NCBI RefSeq assembly: GCF_003050705.1
Contig: NZ_QAOG01000002.1
Location: forward strand, 248,001 to 312,000
DNA: 64,000 nucleotides
From: Sphingomonas aurantiaca
Lineage (GTDB): Bacteria > Pseudomonadota > Alphaproteobacteria > Sphingomonadales > Sphingomonadaceae
Direction of reading: 5' to 3'
The notes beneath the pieces were generated by a model that saw only the letters and a program-made list of their open reading frames with translations, did no database searches and was not told the DNA's origin. The position numbers and the translations under genes are program-made. Below are positions 1-7,538 of this stretch, piece by piece. Numbering within the stretch: the first letter of the stretch is position 1; every line of letters begins with the position of its first letter.

Positions 1-50
1 CAACGCTTAAACCGGTTTCGCCCCGCGACCGACCGGTATAGAGGTGGTGG

Positions 51-602
51 GTGCTAAGCTTGCCTAACCTCCTGACATTGTCGCGGATCGTCGCGGTGCC
101 CCTGCTGGTCTGGTTCCTGTGGTGGCCCGACTGGGAGGCGGGCTATGGCATCGCCTTCGTGCTCTACTGCCTGATGGGCATCACCGACTATTTCGACGGC
201 TATCTCGCGCGGTCGAGCGGCGCGGTGTCGCGGCTCGGGATTTTCCTCGATCCGATCGCGGACAAGATCATGGTCGCCGCGGTGATTCTGATCCTGGTGG
301 GCACGCGCGATATTCCCGGTGTCCACGTGATCGCCGCGCTAGTGATCCTGCTGCGCGAGATCGCGGTGTCGGGTTTGCGCGAGTTCCTGGCGCAGGTGCA
401 GGTGTCGGTGCCCGTGTCGCAACTGGCGAAGTGGAAGACGACGCTGCAACTCGTGTCGCTTGGCGGAATCATTCTCGGCGGTGCGGTGCCCGATATGGCA
501 TGGGTGCATAATGTCGGCATCGTCGCGCTTTGGGGCGCGGCCGTTCTTACCGTACTGACCGGATGGGATTATCTCCGCGTCGGCCTGAAGCACATGGACT
601 GA
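51..602 (+). CDS. pgsA: CDP-diacylglycerol--glycerol-3-phosphate 3-phosphatidyltransferase
   Basis: Makes phosphatidylglycerophosphate from CDP-diacylglycerol and glycerol-3-phosphate in the inner membrane, the committed step to phosphatidylglycerol and cardiolipin. The 183-residue protein is the usual length and has several hydrophobic segments. It carries the full CDP-alcohol phosphotransferase signature DG-x2-AR-x8-G-x3-D-x3-D (D49 G50, A53 R54, G63, D67, D71). Translation starts at a GTG giving MLSLPNLLTLSR, the family's typical N-terminus. moaD begins 2 bases after the stop, so the two are probably co-transcribed. Confidence 0.95.
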   Translation: MLSLPNLLTLSRIVAVPLLVWFLWWPDWEAGYGIAFVLYCLMGITDYFDGYLARSSGAVSRLGIFLDPIADKIMVAAVILILVGTRDIPGVHVIAALVILLREIAVSGLREFLAQVQVSVPVSQLAKWKTTLQLVSLGGIILGGAVPDMAWVHNVGIVALWGAAVLTVLTGWDYLRVGLKHMD

Positions 603-604
603 GC

Positions 605-862
605 ATGACGATACGGATGGTGTATTTCGCCTGGGTCCGCGAGCGGATCGGCACGGGCGAGGAAACGATCGACCCGCCCGCCAGCGTCGTGACGGTGGCC
701 GACTTGATCGACTGGCTCGCCAAGACTAGCGCGCCGCACGCCGAAGCATTCGAGAACCGCGCGCGCTTGCGGGCGGCGATCGATCAGGATTTCGTCGCGC
801 TCGATACGCCGATCGGTGCGGCGCAGGAAATTGCGATATTTCCCCCGGTGACCGGCGGATGA
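605..862 (+). CDS. moaD: Molybdopterin synthase sulfur-carrier subunit MoaD
   Basis: Small ubiquitin-fold subunit of molybdopterin synthase. It delivers sulfur as a C-terminal thiocarboxylate to convert precursor Z (cPMP) to molybdopterin. The 85-residue protein ends in the diagnostic Gly-Gly (PPVTGG). The ATG at 605 gives a normal family length; an in-frame upstream extension from 530 would run back into pgsA and is ignored. Its stop overlaps the moaE start by 4 bases (ATGA), so the two subunits are translationally coupled. A MoeB/ThiF-type activating enzyme lies far away at 41536-42309. Confidence 0.93.
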   Translation: MTIRMVYFAWVRERIGTGEETIDPPASVVTVADLIDWLAKTSAPHAEAFENRARLRAAIDQDFVALDTPIGAAQEIAIFPPVTGG

Positions 863-1296
863 TCCACATCTCTGTCCAGCAGTCCGCGATCGACATCGCG
901 ACGGAAATGGCTCGCGCCGAGGCGGCGGGCGCAGGTGCAGTCGCGACCTTTACCGGTTTGGTGCGTGCGGACGACGGCGTGGGTACGCTTGAGCTCGAAC
1001 ATTATCCCGGCGCGACCGAGGCGGCTTTGCTCAAGGTTGCGGAGGGGGCGGTCGCACGCTGGACGCTGTCAGCGGCGATCATCGTTCACCGGGTCGGACC
1101 TATGCATCCGGGAGAGCGGATCGTCTTCGTCGCGGCGACTGCGGCGCATCGCGGCGCTGCCCTGGAGGCATGTGCATATCTGATCGATCGGCTGAAGACC
1201 GACGCGCCATTCTGGAAGCGCGAAACTCGCGGGGATGCGTCCAGCTGGGTTGAGGCGCGGGATAACGATCACGCTGCCGCCGCCCGCTGGGAATAG
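859..1296 (+). CDS. moaE: Molybdopterin synthase catalytic subunit MoaE
   Basis: Catalytic subunit that, with MoaD, inserts two sulfurs to make molybdopterin. The protein is 145 residues, normal for the family. The central GLVRADD segment and the C-terminal KTDAPFWKRE motif with the conserved active-site lysines are present. The start overlaps the moaD stop by 4 bases. No other molybdenum cofactor genes are adjacent. A palindromic repeat follows the stop, at 1320-1371. Confidence 0.94.
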   Translation: MIHISVQQSAIDIATEMARAEAAGAGAVATFTGLVRADDGVGTLELEHYPGATEAALLKVAEGAVARWTLSAAIIVHRVGPMHPGERIVFVAATAAHRGAALEACAYLIDRLKTDAPFWKRETRGDASSWVEARDNDHAAAARWE

Positions 1297-1319
1297 GCGG
1301 TAAGTTTAACCAGGAGTTG

Positions 1320-1371
1320 GGCTCCCGCGAAGCCGGAAGTCCAGACTGGATCCCCGCCTTCGCGGGGAAAC
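1320..1371. repeat. Intergenic palindromic repeat, family C copy 1
   Basis: Two GC-rich arms (ctcccgcgaagccgg and ccccgccttcgcgggg) flank a short ccagactgg core. The second arm is itself a hairpin. The same arrangement recurs at 63417-63468, and a related single hairpin is at 32161-32182. It lies between convergent moaE and the first fasciclin gene and could act as a bidirectional transcription end, although it has no T-tract. Read in one frame these repeats give the string FPAKAGIQ, which matters for the rnpA C-terminus. Confidence 0.75.
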
Positions 1372-1420
1372 AGGGCAATGCGGGCCGCGCTCTCCGTGGA
1401 GGTCGCGGCCCGCGATCGCG

Positions 1421-2041
1421 TTAGCCGAGCTTCGGAACGCTCATGCCGTTGGTCAGGTGGACGACGCCGTTCGTCTCCTTGATGTCGGCCGTATCGACGT
1501 ACGCCTTGATCCCGGCGGTATCGGTTAGCTCGATGTTGCCGTTCGGACCGACCGACGCGATCAGGGGCTGGCCGGCGAGCGTGGTCAGCATGGCCTTGCC
1601 ACCGCCCGCGGTGATCTGCGCCTTCAGCTGCTCGGACGTGATGGCACCGGCGACGACGTGATACTTGATGATCGTCGCCAGCGTCGGCGCCGACTCAGGC
1701 TTCAGCAACGTGTCGAGCGCGCCGGCGGGCAGACGTGTGAACGCCTCGTCGCTGGGGGCGAACACGGTGTAGGGGCCGGGGCCTGCGAGCGTAGTCTGCA
1801 GCTTTGCCGCGGTCACCAGCTTCGTCAGCGTCGCGCGGTTCGGCAGCGTCGGCAGTGCGGCGGCGATCGTAGTCGTCGGCGCGGCGGTCGGCGCTGCTGG
1901 AGCGGCGGCTGCGGGCGCCGCCGGGGCCGCCTGCGCCGTACGCGCAGCGGTCGTCTCGACGGGGGCCGTCTGTGCGACCGCGCCGGTGGCAAAGACCATG
2001 CCCGATGCGGCGGCAATCATAAGGTTCGTCTTAAAAGTCAT
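1421..2041 (-). CDS. Secreted fasciclin (FAS1) domain protein
   Basis: A 206-residue exported protein. It has a signal peptide (TNLMIAAASGMVFATGAVAQ), an alanine/proline-rich linker (about residues 25-65), and one FAS1 domain (about 70-205) with the conserved YTVFAPSDEAF and the IIKYHVV / GVVHLTNG strands. FAS1 domains generally mediate adhesion or extracellular binding; the ligand is unknown. The ATG at 2041 is chosen because GGAG sits 6 bases upstream and the signal peptide starts there; a 34-residue upstream extension lacks both. The domain closely resembles that of the next gene upstream, indicating tandem duplication. Confidence 0.88.
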   Translation of the reverse strand: MTFKTNLMIAAASGMVFATGAVAQTAPVETTAARTAQAAPAAPAAAAPAAPTAAPTTTIAAALPTLPNRATLTKLVTAAKLQTTLAGPGPYTVFAPSDEAFTRLPAGALDTLLKPESAPTLATIIKYHVVAGAITSEQLKAQITAGGGKAMLTTLAGQPLIASVGPNGNIELTDTAGIKAYVDTADIKETNGVVHLTNGMSVPKLG

Positions 2042-2176
2042 CTGTGACTCCAAATATAATGGACGGGACAGTTGGAAACTCAGTGCAAAAGCTAGGGTCA
2101 GGGTAGTCGCATCTGCAATGTTTTGGCGGACCAGCCGTAGCATCGATGCGATGAACCGAACCCGAAGGCCTTTGAA

Positions 2177-2803
2177 TCAGCTCAGTTTCGGGACGATTAC
2201 ACCGTTGACGACATGGACGACGCCGTTCGACTGGCGAACGTCCGCAGTCTCGACATAGCTCTTGTTGCCGTTGACGTCGGTCAGCGTGATCACTGCGCCG
2301 ACCAGCGTCGCGGTGATCGGATCGCCCTCGACCGTGGTCAGCGTCGCAGTGCCGCCTCCGGCCGCGATCCGCTGGCGCAGATCGTCCGCGGTGATGACAC
2401 CCGGCACGACGTGATAGGTCAGCACCTTGGTCAGCGACGCCTTGTTCTCGGGCTTCAGCAGCGTGTCGACCATGCCGGGCGCAAGCCGTCCAAATGCGTC
2501 GTTGGTCGGTGCGAACACCGTGAAGGGACCCGGACCGGACAGCGTCCCGACCAGATCCGCTGCCTTTACCGCGGCAACCAGCGTCGACAGGTTCGGGGCG
2601 GCCGAGGCATTGTCGACTATCGTCCGCGTGGCCATCATCGGCACGCCGCCTACCGTCGGGTTGGCGACCGCGGGCGGGCCGTTTGGCACGGCGAGCGCGG
2701 GATTGGTCGACGGACTGGCCACGTTGTCCTTCGATTTGCCGCTGCATGCGGCGAGCGCCAGCGCACTCGTCATCACCATTAGCGGAAGCGTCTTCGACAT
2801 CAT
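2177..2803 (-). CDS. Fasciclin (FAS1) domain lipoprotein
   Basis: A 208-residue envelope protein with a lipoprotein signal (SALALAAC, lipid-attachment Cys about residue 21), a spacer of about 45 residues and one FAS1 domain containing FTVFAPTNDAFGRL and the VLTYHVVPG and NGVVHVVNG strands. It is predicted to be membrane-anchored, whereas its paralogue at 1421-2041 looks freely secreted. Two consecutive ATGs follow a GGAG box; 2803 is given, and 2800 is equally possible. The gap to the paralogue is 135 bases, so they may form one transcript or be separately driven. oxyR lies upstream on the same strand. Confidence 0.88.
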   Translation of the reverse strand: MMSKTLPLMVMTSALALAACSGKSKDNVASPSTNPALAVPNGPPAVANPTVGGVPMMATRTIVDNASAAPNLSTLVAAVKAADLVGTLSGPGPFTVFAPTNDAFGRLAPGMVDTLLKPENKASLTKVLTYHVVPGVITADDLRQRIAAGGGTATLTTVEGDPITATLVGAVITLTDVNGNKSYVETADVRQSNGVVHVVNGVIVPKLS

Positions 2804-2958
2804 CGGATCTCCAGCGGAAAGTGCGGAAGATACGATCGAACGTCGAGATGGTTGCGCATCCGTCCCGATCGGACGTCGGGCGATCGATCGGGCGGGGCAT
2901 GGTCGAGACGGCCGCCCGGCCCCCGACGGTCGCGCGGGCATGGAGAGCGGCAGGCGCT

Positions 2959-3861
2959 TTATTGAATATCGGCGAGCGCCTTTGCCAACAGCTCAAAGTC
3001 CTTCTCGCGCGGGCTGGCGCGGCGCCACACCAGTGCGATCTTGCGCACCGCGTTGATCTCGTCGAGCGGCCGTGCGGTAATGTTGGTATTGTCCAGGATA
3101 CCGGCCTTCAACGCCATCTCGGGCAGCATCGTGATGCCAAGCCCGTTATCGACCATCTGCACGATCGTGTGCAGCGAGGTCCCCAGCATCGTCGCCTCCG
3201 CGCGCAGCTCGGGGCGGTTGCACGCCCCCAGCGCATGATCCTTCAGGCAATGCCCGTCCTCGAGCAGCAGCAGCCGGGTCTCGTCGATCGCCGATGCGGG
3301 AATCGCGGGCAGCGCGGAGGGCACCTCGCCCGACGGGTAGGCGACGAACAGCCGATCCTCGAACAGCGTCTCGGCCGTCACCTCGCCGCAAGCATAAGGG
3401 AGTGCCAGCAGCACGCAGTCGGTGCGCCCGTTATGCAGCCCCTCGCAGGCCGCACCACTGGGCTCCTCGCGCAGGAACAGCTTCAGGTCGGGATAATCCT
3501 TTCGCAACCGCGGCAGGATTCGCGGCAGCATGAACGGCGCGATCGTCGGGATCACGCTCATTCGCATGTCGCCTGACAGCGGCTGGCCGGCGGCACGCGC
3601 CATGTCGCCCAGTTCCTCCGCCTCGCGCAGCACGCGCCGCGCCTTGTCGGCGATCGAATCACCCAGCGGTGTGAACCGGACGACGCGGCGCGTACGCTCG
3701 ACCAGCACCACGCCGATGAGTGTTTCGAGCTCGCGAAGGCCCGCCGACAGCGTCGATTGCGTCACGAAACAGGCTTCGGCGGCACGGCCGAAATGGCCGT
3801 GGTCCTTCAGCGCCACCAAATATTGCAGCTGTTTCAACGTCGGTAGGTAAGTCGCAGCCAT
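2959..3861 (-). CDS. oxyR: Hydrogen-peroxide-sensing LysR-type regulator OxyR
   Basis: A 300-residue LysR-family transcription factor. The N-terminal winged helix-turn-helix spans about residues 7-66 (AAEACFVTQSTLSAGLRELE), followed by the substrate/redox domain. The two redox cysteines of OxyR are recognisable as LEDGHCLKDHALGAC (Cys205 and Cys214, matching E. coli Cys199 and Cys208), which form a disulfide on oxidation by peroxide. It is divergent from ahpC, its classic target, across a 148-base gap containing a candidate operator. The start at 3861 preserves the standard N-terminus. Confidence 0.95.
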   Translation of the reverse strand: MAATYLPTLKQLQYLVALKDHGHFGRAAEACFVTQSTLSAGLRELETLIGVVLVERTRRVVRFTPLGDSIADKARRVLREAEELGDMARAAGQPLSGDMRMSVIPTIAPFMLPRILPRLRKDYPDLKLFLREEPSGAACEGLHNGRTDCVLLALPYACGEVTAETLFEDRLFVAYPSGEVPSALPAIPASAIDETRLLLLEDGHCLKDHALGACNRPELRAEATMLGTSLHTIVQMVDNGLGITMLPEMALKAGILDNTNITARPLDEINAVRKIALVWRRASPREKDFELLAKALADIQ

Positions 3862-3872
3862 TAATCGCCTCT

Positions 3873-3909
3873 ATCGATCATCAGGTGATAAATAGAGCGT
3901 TTGATCGAT
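3873..3909. promoter_or_regulatory. Candidate OxyR operator
   Basis: The oxyR-ahpC gap contains an exact 8-bp inverted repeat, ATCGATCA (3873-3880) and TGATCGAT (3902-3909), 21 bases apart. Inside it is a LysR-type ATC-N11-GAT pair (3873-3889). Position between a LysR gene and its usual target, and overlap with the probable ahpC -35 box, support an OxyR site. It does not match the full E. coli OxyR consensus, so assignment is by context. Confidence 0.55.
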
Positions 3910-3929
3910 TACACCAGTCCCCATATACC
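3901..3929 (+). promoter_or_regulatory. Candidate ahpC promoter
   Basis: TTGATC (3901-3906) and TATACC (3924-3929) are separated by exactly 17 bases, a good housekeeping-sigma arrangement upstream of ahpC. The -35 element lies within the right arm of the candidate OxyR operator, as expected for an activator that contacts RNA polymerase. Confidence 0.45.
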
Positions 3930-4009
3930 GCATTGCACAACGAACGAGCGGGCCAACCGCCGCCAGTGAGGATGCCTGGAGCAAAGATTTTTCCCAGGAG
4001 GCTTCCATC

Positions 4010-4555
4010 ATGTTGACCATCGGCGACCAGTTCCCATCGATGACCATCCCCGTCCAGCAGGGCACCGCAGCGCTGCCCGCCGGCGAGACGCTCGACCTGA
4101 CGACGGCCTATCCCGGCAAGTGGAAGGTGCTGTTCTACTGGCCGAAGGACTTCACCTTCGTCTGCCCGACGGAGATCGTCGGCTACAGCGACATCCGCGG
4201 CGATTTCGAGGACCGCGACGCCGTGCTGATCGGCGCGTCGACCGACACCGCGCACGTCCACCTCGCCTGGCGCAAGTCTGACGCGGACCTTGCCGCTGCG
4301 GACTTCCCGTGGCTGGCGGATAACGGCGCCAAGCTCGCCGACGCGCTCGGCATCGTCGACAAGAACGAGCATGTCGCGTTCCGTGCGACGTTCATCATCG
4401 ATCCGGACAACGTCATCCAGGCGGTCCAGGTCAACGGCCTGAACGTCGGCCGCAACCCCGCCGAGACGCTCCGCGTGCTCGATGCGCTGCAGACCGACGA
4501 GTTGTGCCCGTGCAACTGGAACAAGGGCGACGACGTCCTCCAACTCGCCGCATAA
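4010..4555 (+). CDS. ahpC: Peroxiredoxin AhpC (alkyl hydroperoxide reductase C)
   Basis: A 2-Cys peroxiredoxin of 181 residues that reduces hydrogen peroxide, organic peroxides and peroxynitrite. The peroxidatic cysteine is Cys52 in KDFTFVCPTE. The C-terminal resolving site reads ELCPCNW (Cys166 and Cys168), with a second cysteine two residues after the usual one. An AGGAGG box lies 7 bases before the ATG. It is divergent from oxyR and followed by ahpD, which supplies electrons in systems lacking AhpF; no ahpF is present here. An intrinsic terminator lies between ahpC and ahpD. Confidence 0.96.
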   Translation: MLTIGDQFPSMTIPVQQGTAALPAGETLDLTTAYPGKWKVLFYWPKDFTFVCPTEIVGYSDIRGDFEDRDAVLIGASTDTAHVHLAWRKSDADLAAADFPWLADNGAKLADALGIVDKNEHVAFRATFIIDPDNVIQAVQVNGLNVGRNPAETLRVLDALQTDELCPCNWNKGDDVLQLAA

Positions 4556-4564
4556 GTAAAACGC

Positions 4565-4584
4565 CCCTCCCGCGTGCGGGAGGG
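4565..4584. repeat. GC-rich palindrome, family A copy 1
   Basis: CCCTCCCGC and GCGGGAGGG are separated by 2 bases, a perfect 9-bp stem immediately after ahpC. The same sequence type, followed by a gggaggg-type tail, recurs at 5207-5240 and, larger, at 28768-28888. Such elements are typical intergenic palindromes of sphingomonads. Confidence 0.75.
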
Positions 4585-4589
4585 TTTGG

Positions 4590-4626
4590 GAGAGGGCGTG
4601 TCCATTCGGACCGCCCTCTCTTTTTG
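4590..4626 (+). terminator. Intrinsic terminator between ahpC and ahpD
   Basis: GAGAGGGCG, one bulged T, GTCC, loop ATTC, then GGAC and CGCCCTCTC form a 13-bp stem, directly followed by TTTTTG. This is a textbook rho-independent terminator. It would end or attenuate the ahpC transcript and lower ahpD expression relative to ahpC. Confidence 0.75.
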
Positions 4627-4679
4627 TCTCCAGTCCCTCCCCCGACCTCTCCCGCAAGCGGAGCAGAAGGAAGAAGATC

Positions 4680-5198
4680 ATGTCGCTCAAGGAATTCGCG
4701 GGGCAGCTGCCCGATTACGCCAAGGACATCCGTCTCAACGTCGGCTCGCTGCTGAACGAGACGCATCTTACCGATCAGCGCAAGTACGGCCTACTGCTGA
4801 CCTGCGCGCACGGCTCGGGCTACAAGTTGCTCGTCGAGGCGGCCGAAGCCGAATGCGCGCCCAAGCTCAGCCCCGAGGCGGCCAATGCGGCACGCGCAGC
4901 GGCGGCGGTGATGGCGATGAACAACGTCTATTACCGGTTCACGCATCTCGCCGGGAACCAGGAATATCGCAACATGCCGGCCAAGCTGCGCATGAACGTG
5001 ATCGGCCAGCCGGGCATCGACAAGGTCGATTTCGAGCTGTTCAGCCTGGCCGTGTCGGCGATGAACGGCTGCGGCATGTGCATCGACAGCCACGAGCAGA
5101 TCCTGAAGAAGGCGGGCGTCACCGCTGAAGCGATTCAGACGTCGGTCCGGATCGGCGCGGTGATGGCCGCCGTCGCGACGATCCACGCCACGCTGTAA
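4680..5198 (+). CDS. ahpD: Alkyl hydroperoxidase AhpD
   Basis: A 172-residue carboxymuconolactone-decarboxylase-fold protein that passes electrons to AhpC and has weak peroxidase activity. The AhpD catalytic set is intact: Glu119, the redox pair in CGMC (Cys131, Cys134) and His138 in CIDSHEQ. This matches the Glu118-Cys130-Cys133-His137 set of Mycobacterium tuberculosis AhpD. It lies 124 bases after ahpC, separated by a palindrome and a terminator. The AGAAGGAAGAAG run just before the ATG provides the ribosome site. Confidence 0.94.
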   Translation: MSLKEFAGQLPDYAKDIRLNVGSLLNETHLTDQRKYGLLLTCAHGSGYKLLVEAAEAECAPKLSPEAANAARAAAAVMAMNNVYYRFTHLAGNQEYRNMPAKLRMNVIGQPGIDKVDFELFSLAVSAMNGCGMCIDSHEQILKKAGVTAEAIQTSVRIGAVMAAVATIHATL

Positions 5199-5206
5199 GC
5201 GCTGTT

Positions 5207-5240
5207 CCCCTCCCGCTTGCGGGAGGGGTTAGGGGAGGGG
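5207..5240. repeat. GC-rich palindrome, family A copy 2
   Basis: CCCCTCCCGC, TT, GCGGGAGGGG form a perfect 10-bp stem 8 bases after the ahpD stop, followed by ttaggggagggg. It is the same element type as at 4565-4584, so ahpD is bracketed by two copies. Confidence 0.75.
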
Positions 5241-5287
5241 TTGGCTGCGACTTTGTGTCGTCACCTGGCTGCGCCCCATATCCTCTG

Positions 5288-5367
5288 TCATCCTGACGAA
5301 AGTCAGGATCCAGAGCCATAAAGGAACGCGTCCCGTTACTCTGGATCCTGGCCTTCGCCAGGATGAC
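5288..5367. repeat. Long inverted repeat, family B copy 1
   Basis: Two arms of about 28 bases (starting tcatcctgacgaaagtcagg and ending cttcgccaggatga) are inverted around a variable centre of about 24 bases. Each arm also contains its own small hairpin (CCTGAC-gaaa-GTCAGG). Copies at 7413-7490 and 51260-51338 share the arms but not the centre. All three lie between genes, just after a stop codon. Confidence 0.85.
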
Positions 5368-5388
5368 GGAAAGTCGGGCGACGAGGCT

Positions 5389-6156
5389 CTAGTGCCAGAT
5401 CGCGCGGTAGAGGCCGAACAGGCTGGTGATCGTCAGGATCACGCCGACCATGATCATCAGCGTCTTGGCCGGTACGCGCTTGGCCAGCATCGCGCCGAAC
5501 GGCGCCGCGAGTACGCCGCCGATCAGCAGGCCTACCGTAGCCTGCGTGAACGCCGCCCAGCCGAGCTGGGTGATGAACGTCGCCGAGATCGTCGCGGTCA
5601 GGAAGAACTCCGCGGTGTTCACCGTGCCGATCGTGGTGCGCGGGGACGCCCCCTGGACGAGCAGGTTCGACGTCACCACCGGCCCCCAGCCGCCACCGCC
5701 CGCCGCATCGAGAAACCCGCCGATCAGCCCGAGCGGCTCGACGATCTTCGGCTCCTTCTGCTTGGGCGGGAAGCGCAGCCCACGGTAGAGCAGATAGACG
5801 CCGATCGACGTCAGATAGGCGAGGATGAACGGCTTGGCGGTGCTCGCATCGATGTTCGACAGCACATAGGCGCCGAGAATACCGCCGATCACGCCGGGGA
5901 TCATAAGCCGCAGGAACAGCCGCCAATTGACGTTCTTGTGCAGCACATGGCTGATCCCCGACACCGCGGTGGTGAACGTCTCGACCGTATGCACGCCCGC
6001 CGACGCCGCAGCCGGCGGCACGCCGACCCAGAGCAGCAGCGTGTTCGAGATCACCCCGAACGCCATCCCCAGCGCGCCATCGACGACCTGCGCGGCAAAC
6101 CCGACCAGAATGAACGGTATCAGCGTCTCGAAGCTCACGGTCGTCAGATCGAACAT
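5389..6156 (-). CDS. TauE/SafE family sulfite/anion exporter-like permease
   Basis: A 255-residue polytopic inner-membrane protein of the TauE/SafE (DUF81) family, whose members export or import small anionic sulfur compounds or related organic anions. The N-terminal half carries VGFAAQVVDGALGMAFG and the second half the related GGFLDAAGGGGWGPVVT, the paired repeats typical of the family, with about 8 hydrophobic segments. The ATG at 6156 is preferred because GAGGGG lies 6 bases before it; ATGs further upstream lack this. Substrate unknown. The divergent neighbour is serine acetyltransferase, so a sulfur link is possible but unproven. Confidence 0.85.
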   Translation of the reverse strand: MFDLTTVSFETLIPFILVGFAAQVVDGALGMAFGVISNTLLLWVGVPPAAASAGVHTVETFTTAVSGISHVLHKNVNWRLFLRLMIPGVIGGILGAYVLSNIDASTAKPFILAYLTSIGVYLLYRGLRFPPKQKEPKIVEPLGLIGGFLDAAGGGGWGPVVTSNLLVQGASPRTTIGTVNTAEFFLTATISATFITQLGWAAFTQATVGLLIGGVLAAPFGAMLAKRVPAKTLMIMVGVILTITSLFGLYRAIWH

Positions 6157-6339
6157 CGGCATCCCCTCAAAATCGCGGCCAACCTGCAACGTGCGGGCTT
6201 ATCCCACAACAAAGATAGGCTTTACCCCGATCCAGGCGATCCGCGCCCGCATCCCGGCACGGGGCAAGGCCGGGCGGATGCGGTTCTGGAAATCGGCGGT
6301 TCGATATCCTAGATACGCACATCGCGAAGGGGACTGTCG

Positions 6340-7044
6340 ATGTCGAGCGGATTACTGGCTTATCTGGATTCGATCCGCGCTCGCGATCCCGCTCCACATT
6401 CGCGCGCCGAGATCATGCTGTACCCCGGCGTCTGGGCACTCGGCTATCACCGCATCGCGCACCGCCTGTACAACGCGAAATTCTATTTCCTCGCGCGGTG
6501 CGTCAACCACTGGTCGCGCTTCACGACCGCAATCGATATCCATCCCGGCGCGACGATTGGCCGCAACTTCTTCATCGACCATGGCTTCGTCGTGATCGGC
6601 GAGACTGCGGAGATCGGCGACGACGTCACGATCTACCAGTGCGTCACGCTCGGCGGCACCAGCCCCGACAATGGCGTGCAGGGCAAGCGCCATCCGACCA
6701 TCTCCGACGGCGCGATCATCGGGTCGGGCGCACAGGTCCTGGGACCGATCACACTCGGCAAGCGATCGCGCGTCGGCGCCAATGCGGTCGTCACGCGCGA
6801 CGTCGCGGAGGGGACGACCGTCGTCGGAATCCCCGCGCGGACGACCACGATCGAGGGTGGCAACGCGCCTGAAATGCCGCGGTTCGTTCCCTACGGCACG
6901 CCGTGCACCGAGATGTTCGACCCCGCGACCCAGAAGATGGAGATCATGCGCTGCGAGCTCGAGACGATGCGCAAGCGCCTCGACGCGCTGCTAGCGGACG
7001 GGCAGGGCGAGGATCGCCTAGAGGATCGTCGCGACCGCGCATGA
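6340..7044 (+). CDS. cysE: Serine O-acetyltransferase (EpsC/CysE type)
   Basis: Acetylates serine with acetyl-CoA to O-acetylserine, the carbon acceptor for cysteine synthesis. At 234 residues it is the shorter EpsC-like form. The left-handed beta-helix hexapeptide repeats run from about residue 67 to 170 ([17 protein letters not shown], then [17 protein letters not shown] and VTLGGT), including the catalytic Asp and His in DIHPG and IDHG. A coiled C-terminal tail follows ([19 protein letters not shown]). No cysK is adjacent. DUF2794 follows 16 bases downstream on the same strand. Confidence 0.92.
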   Translation: MSSGLLAYLDSIRARDPAPHSRAEIMLYPGVWALGYHRIAHRLYNAKFYFLARCVNHWSRFTTAIDIHPGATIGRNFFIDHGFVVIGETAEIGDDVTIYQCVTLGGTSPDNGVQGKRHPTISDGAIIGSGAQVLGPITLGKRSRVGANAVVTRDVAEGTTVVGIPARTTTIEGGNAPEMPRFVPYGTPCTEMFDPATQKMEIMRCELETMRKRLDALLADGQGEDRLEDRRDRA

Positions 7045-7060
7045 TGGATAAGCGCGCCTG

Positions 7061-7402
7061 ATGGGTATCGTCACCCCGTTCCCGACCCCGTCCAAGGCGA
7101 CCCAAATCGGCTTCGATCGGCTCGAACTGATGCGGATCCTCGATCTTTATGGCCGGATGGTCGCAGCCGGCCATTGGCGCGACTATGCGATCGATCTCGG
7201 CAAGGACGCCGCGGTCTTCGCCGCCTTCCGCCGCGCCGCCGAACGCCCCGAATTCCGGATCGAGAAACGCCCTGCGCTGCGCAACAAACAGGGCATGTGG
7301 GCGCTGATCGGCGAAGGCGGCGCGGTGGTGAAGCGCGGGCACGAGCTGGGCCCGGTGCTCGCGCCGGTAGAGCGGCGCTTCATGAAGCTCGTCGAAAACT
7401 GA
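7061..7402 (+). CDS. DUF2794 domain protein
   Basis: A 113-residue soluble protein with the alphaproteobacterial DUF2794 pattern: FDRLELMRILDLYGRMVAAG, then WRDYAID, FRRAAERPEFRIEKRP and KRGHELGPVL. No biochemical role is known to me. The 16-base gap after cysE suggests co-transcription. A family B inverted repeat follows the stop directly. Confidence 0.85.
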   Translation: MGIVTPFPTPSKATQIGFDRLELMRILDLYGRMVAAGHWRDYAIDLGKDAAVFAAFRRAAERPEFRIEKRPALRNKQGMWALIGEGGAVVKRGHELGPVLAPVERRFMKLVEN

Positions 7403-7412
7403 GGGGCTTCGT

Positions 7413-7490
7413 CGTCCTGATGACAATCAGGATCGAGAGTAACGCACGATATCCGTTGTGACTCTGGGTCTGACCTTCGTCAGGATGACG
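7413..7490. repeat. Long inverted repeat, family B copy 2
   Basis: A diverged copy of the 5288-5367 element. The left arm is cgtcctgatgacaatcagga and the right arm ends ccttcgtcaggatgacg. It lies between the DUF2794 gene and the convergent TonB-dependent receptor, so either transcript could end here. Confidence 0.8.
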
Positions 7491-7538
7491 AAAGGGGGTG
7501 GCGGCCTGCCCGCTTAGGCTGACCGCCACCTCGATCGA

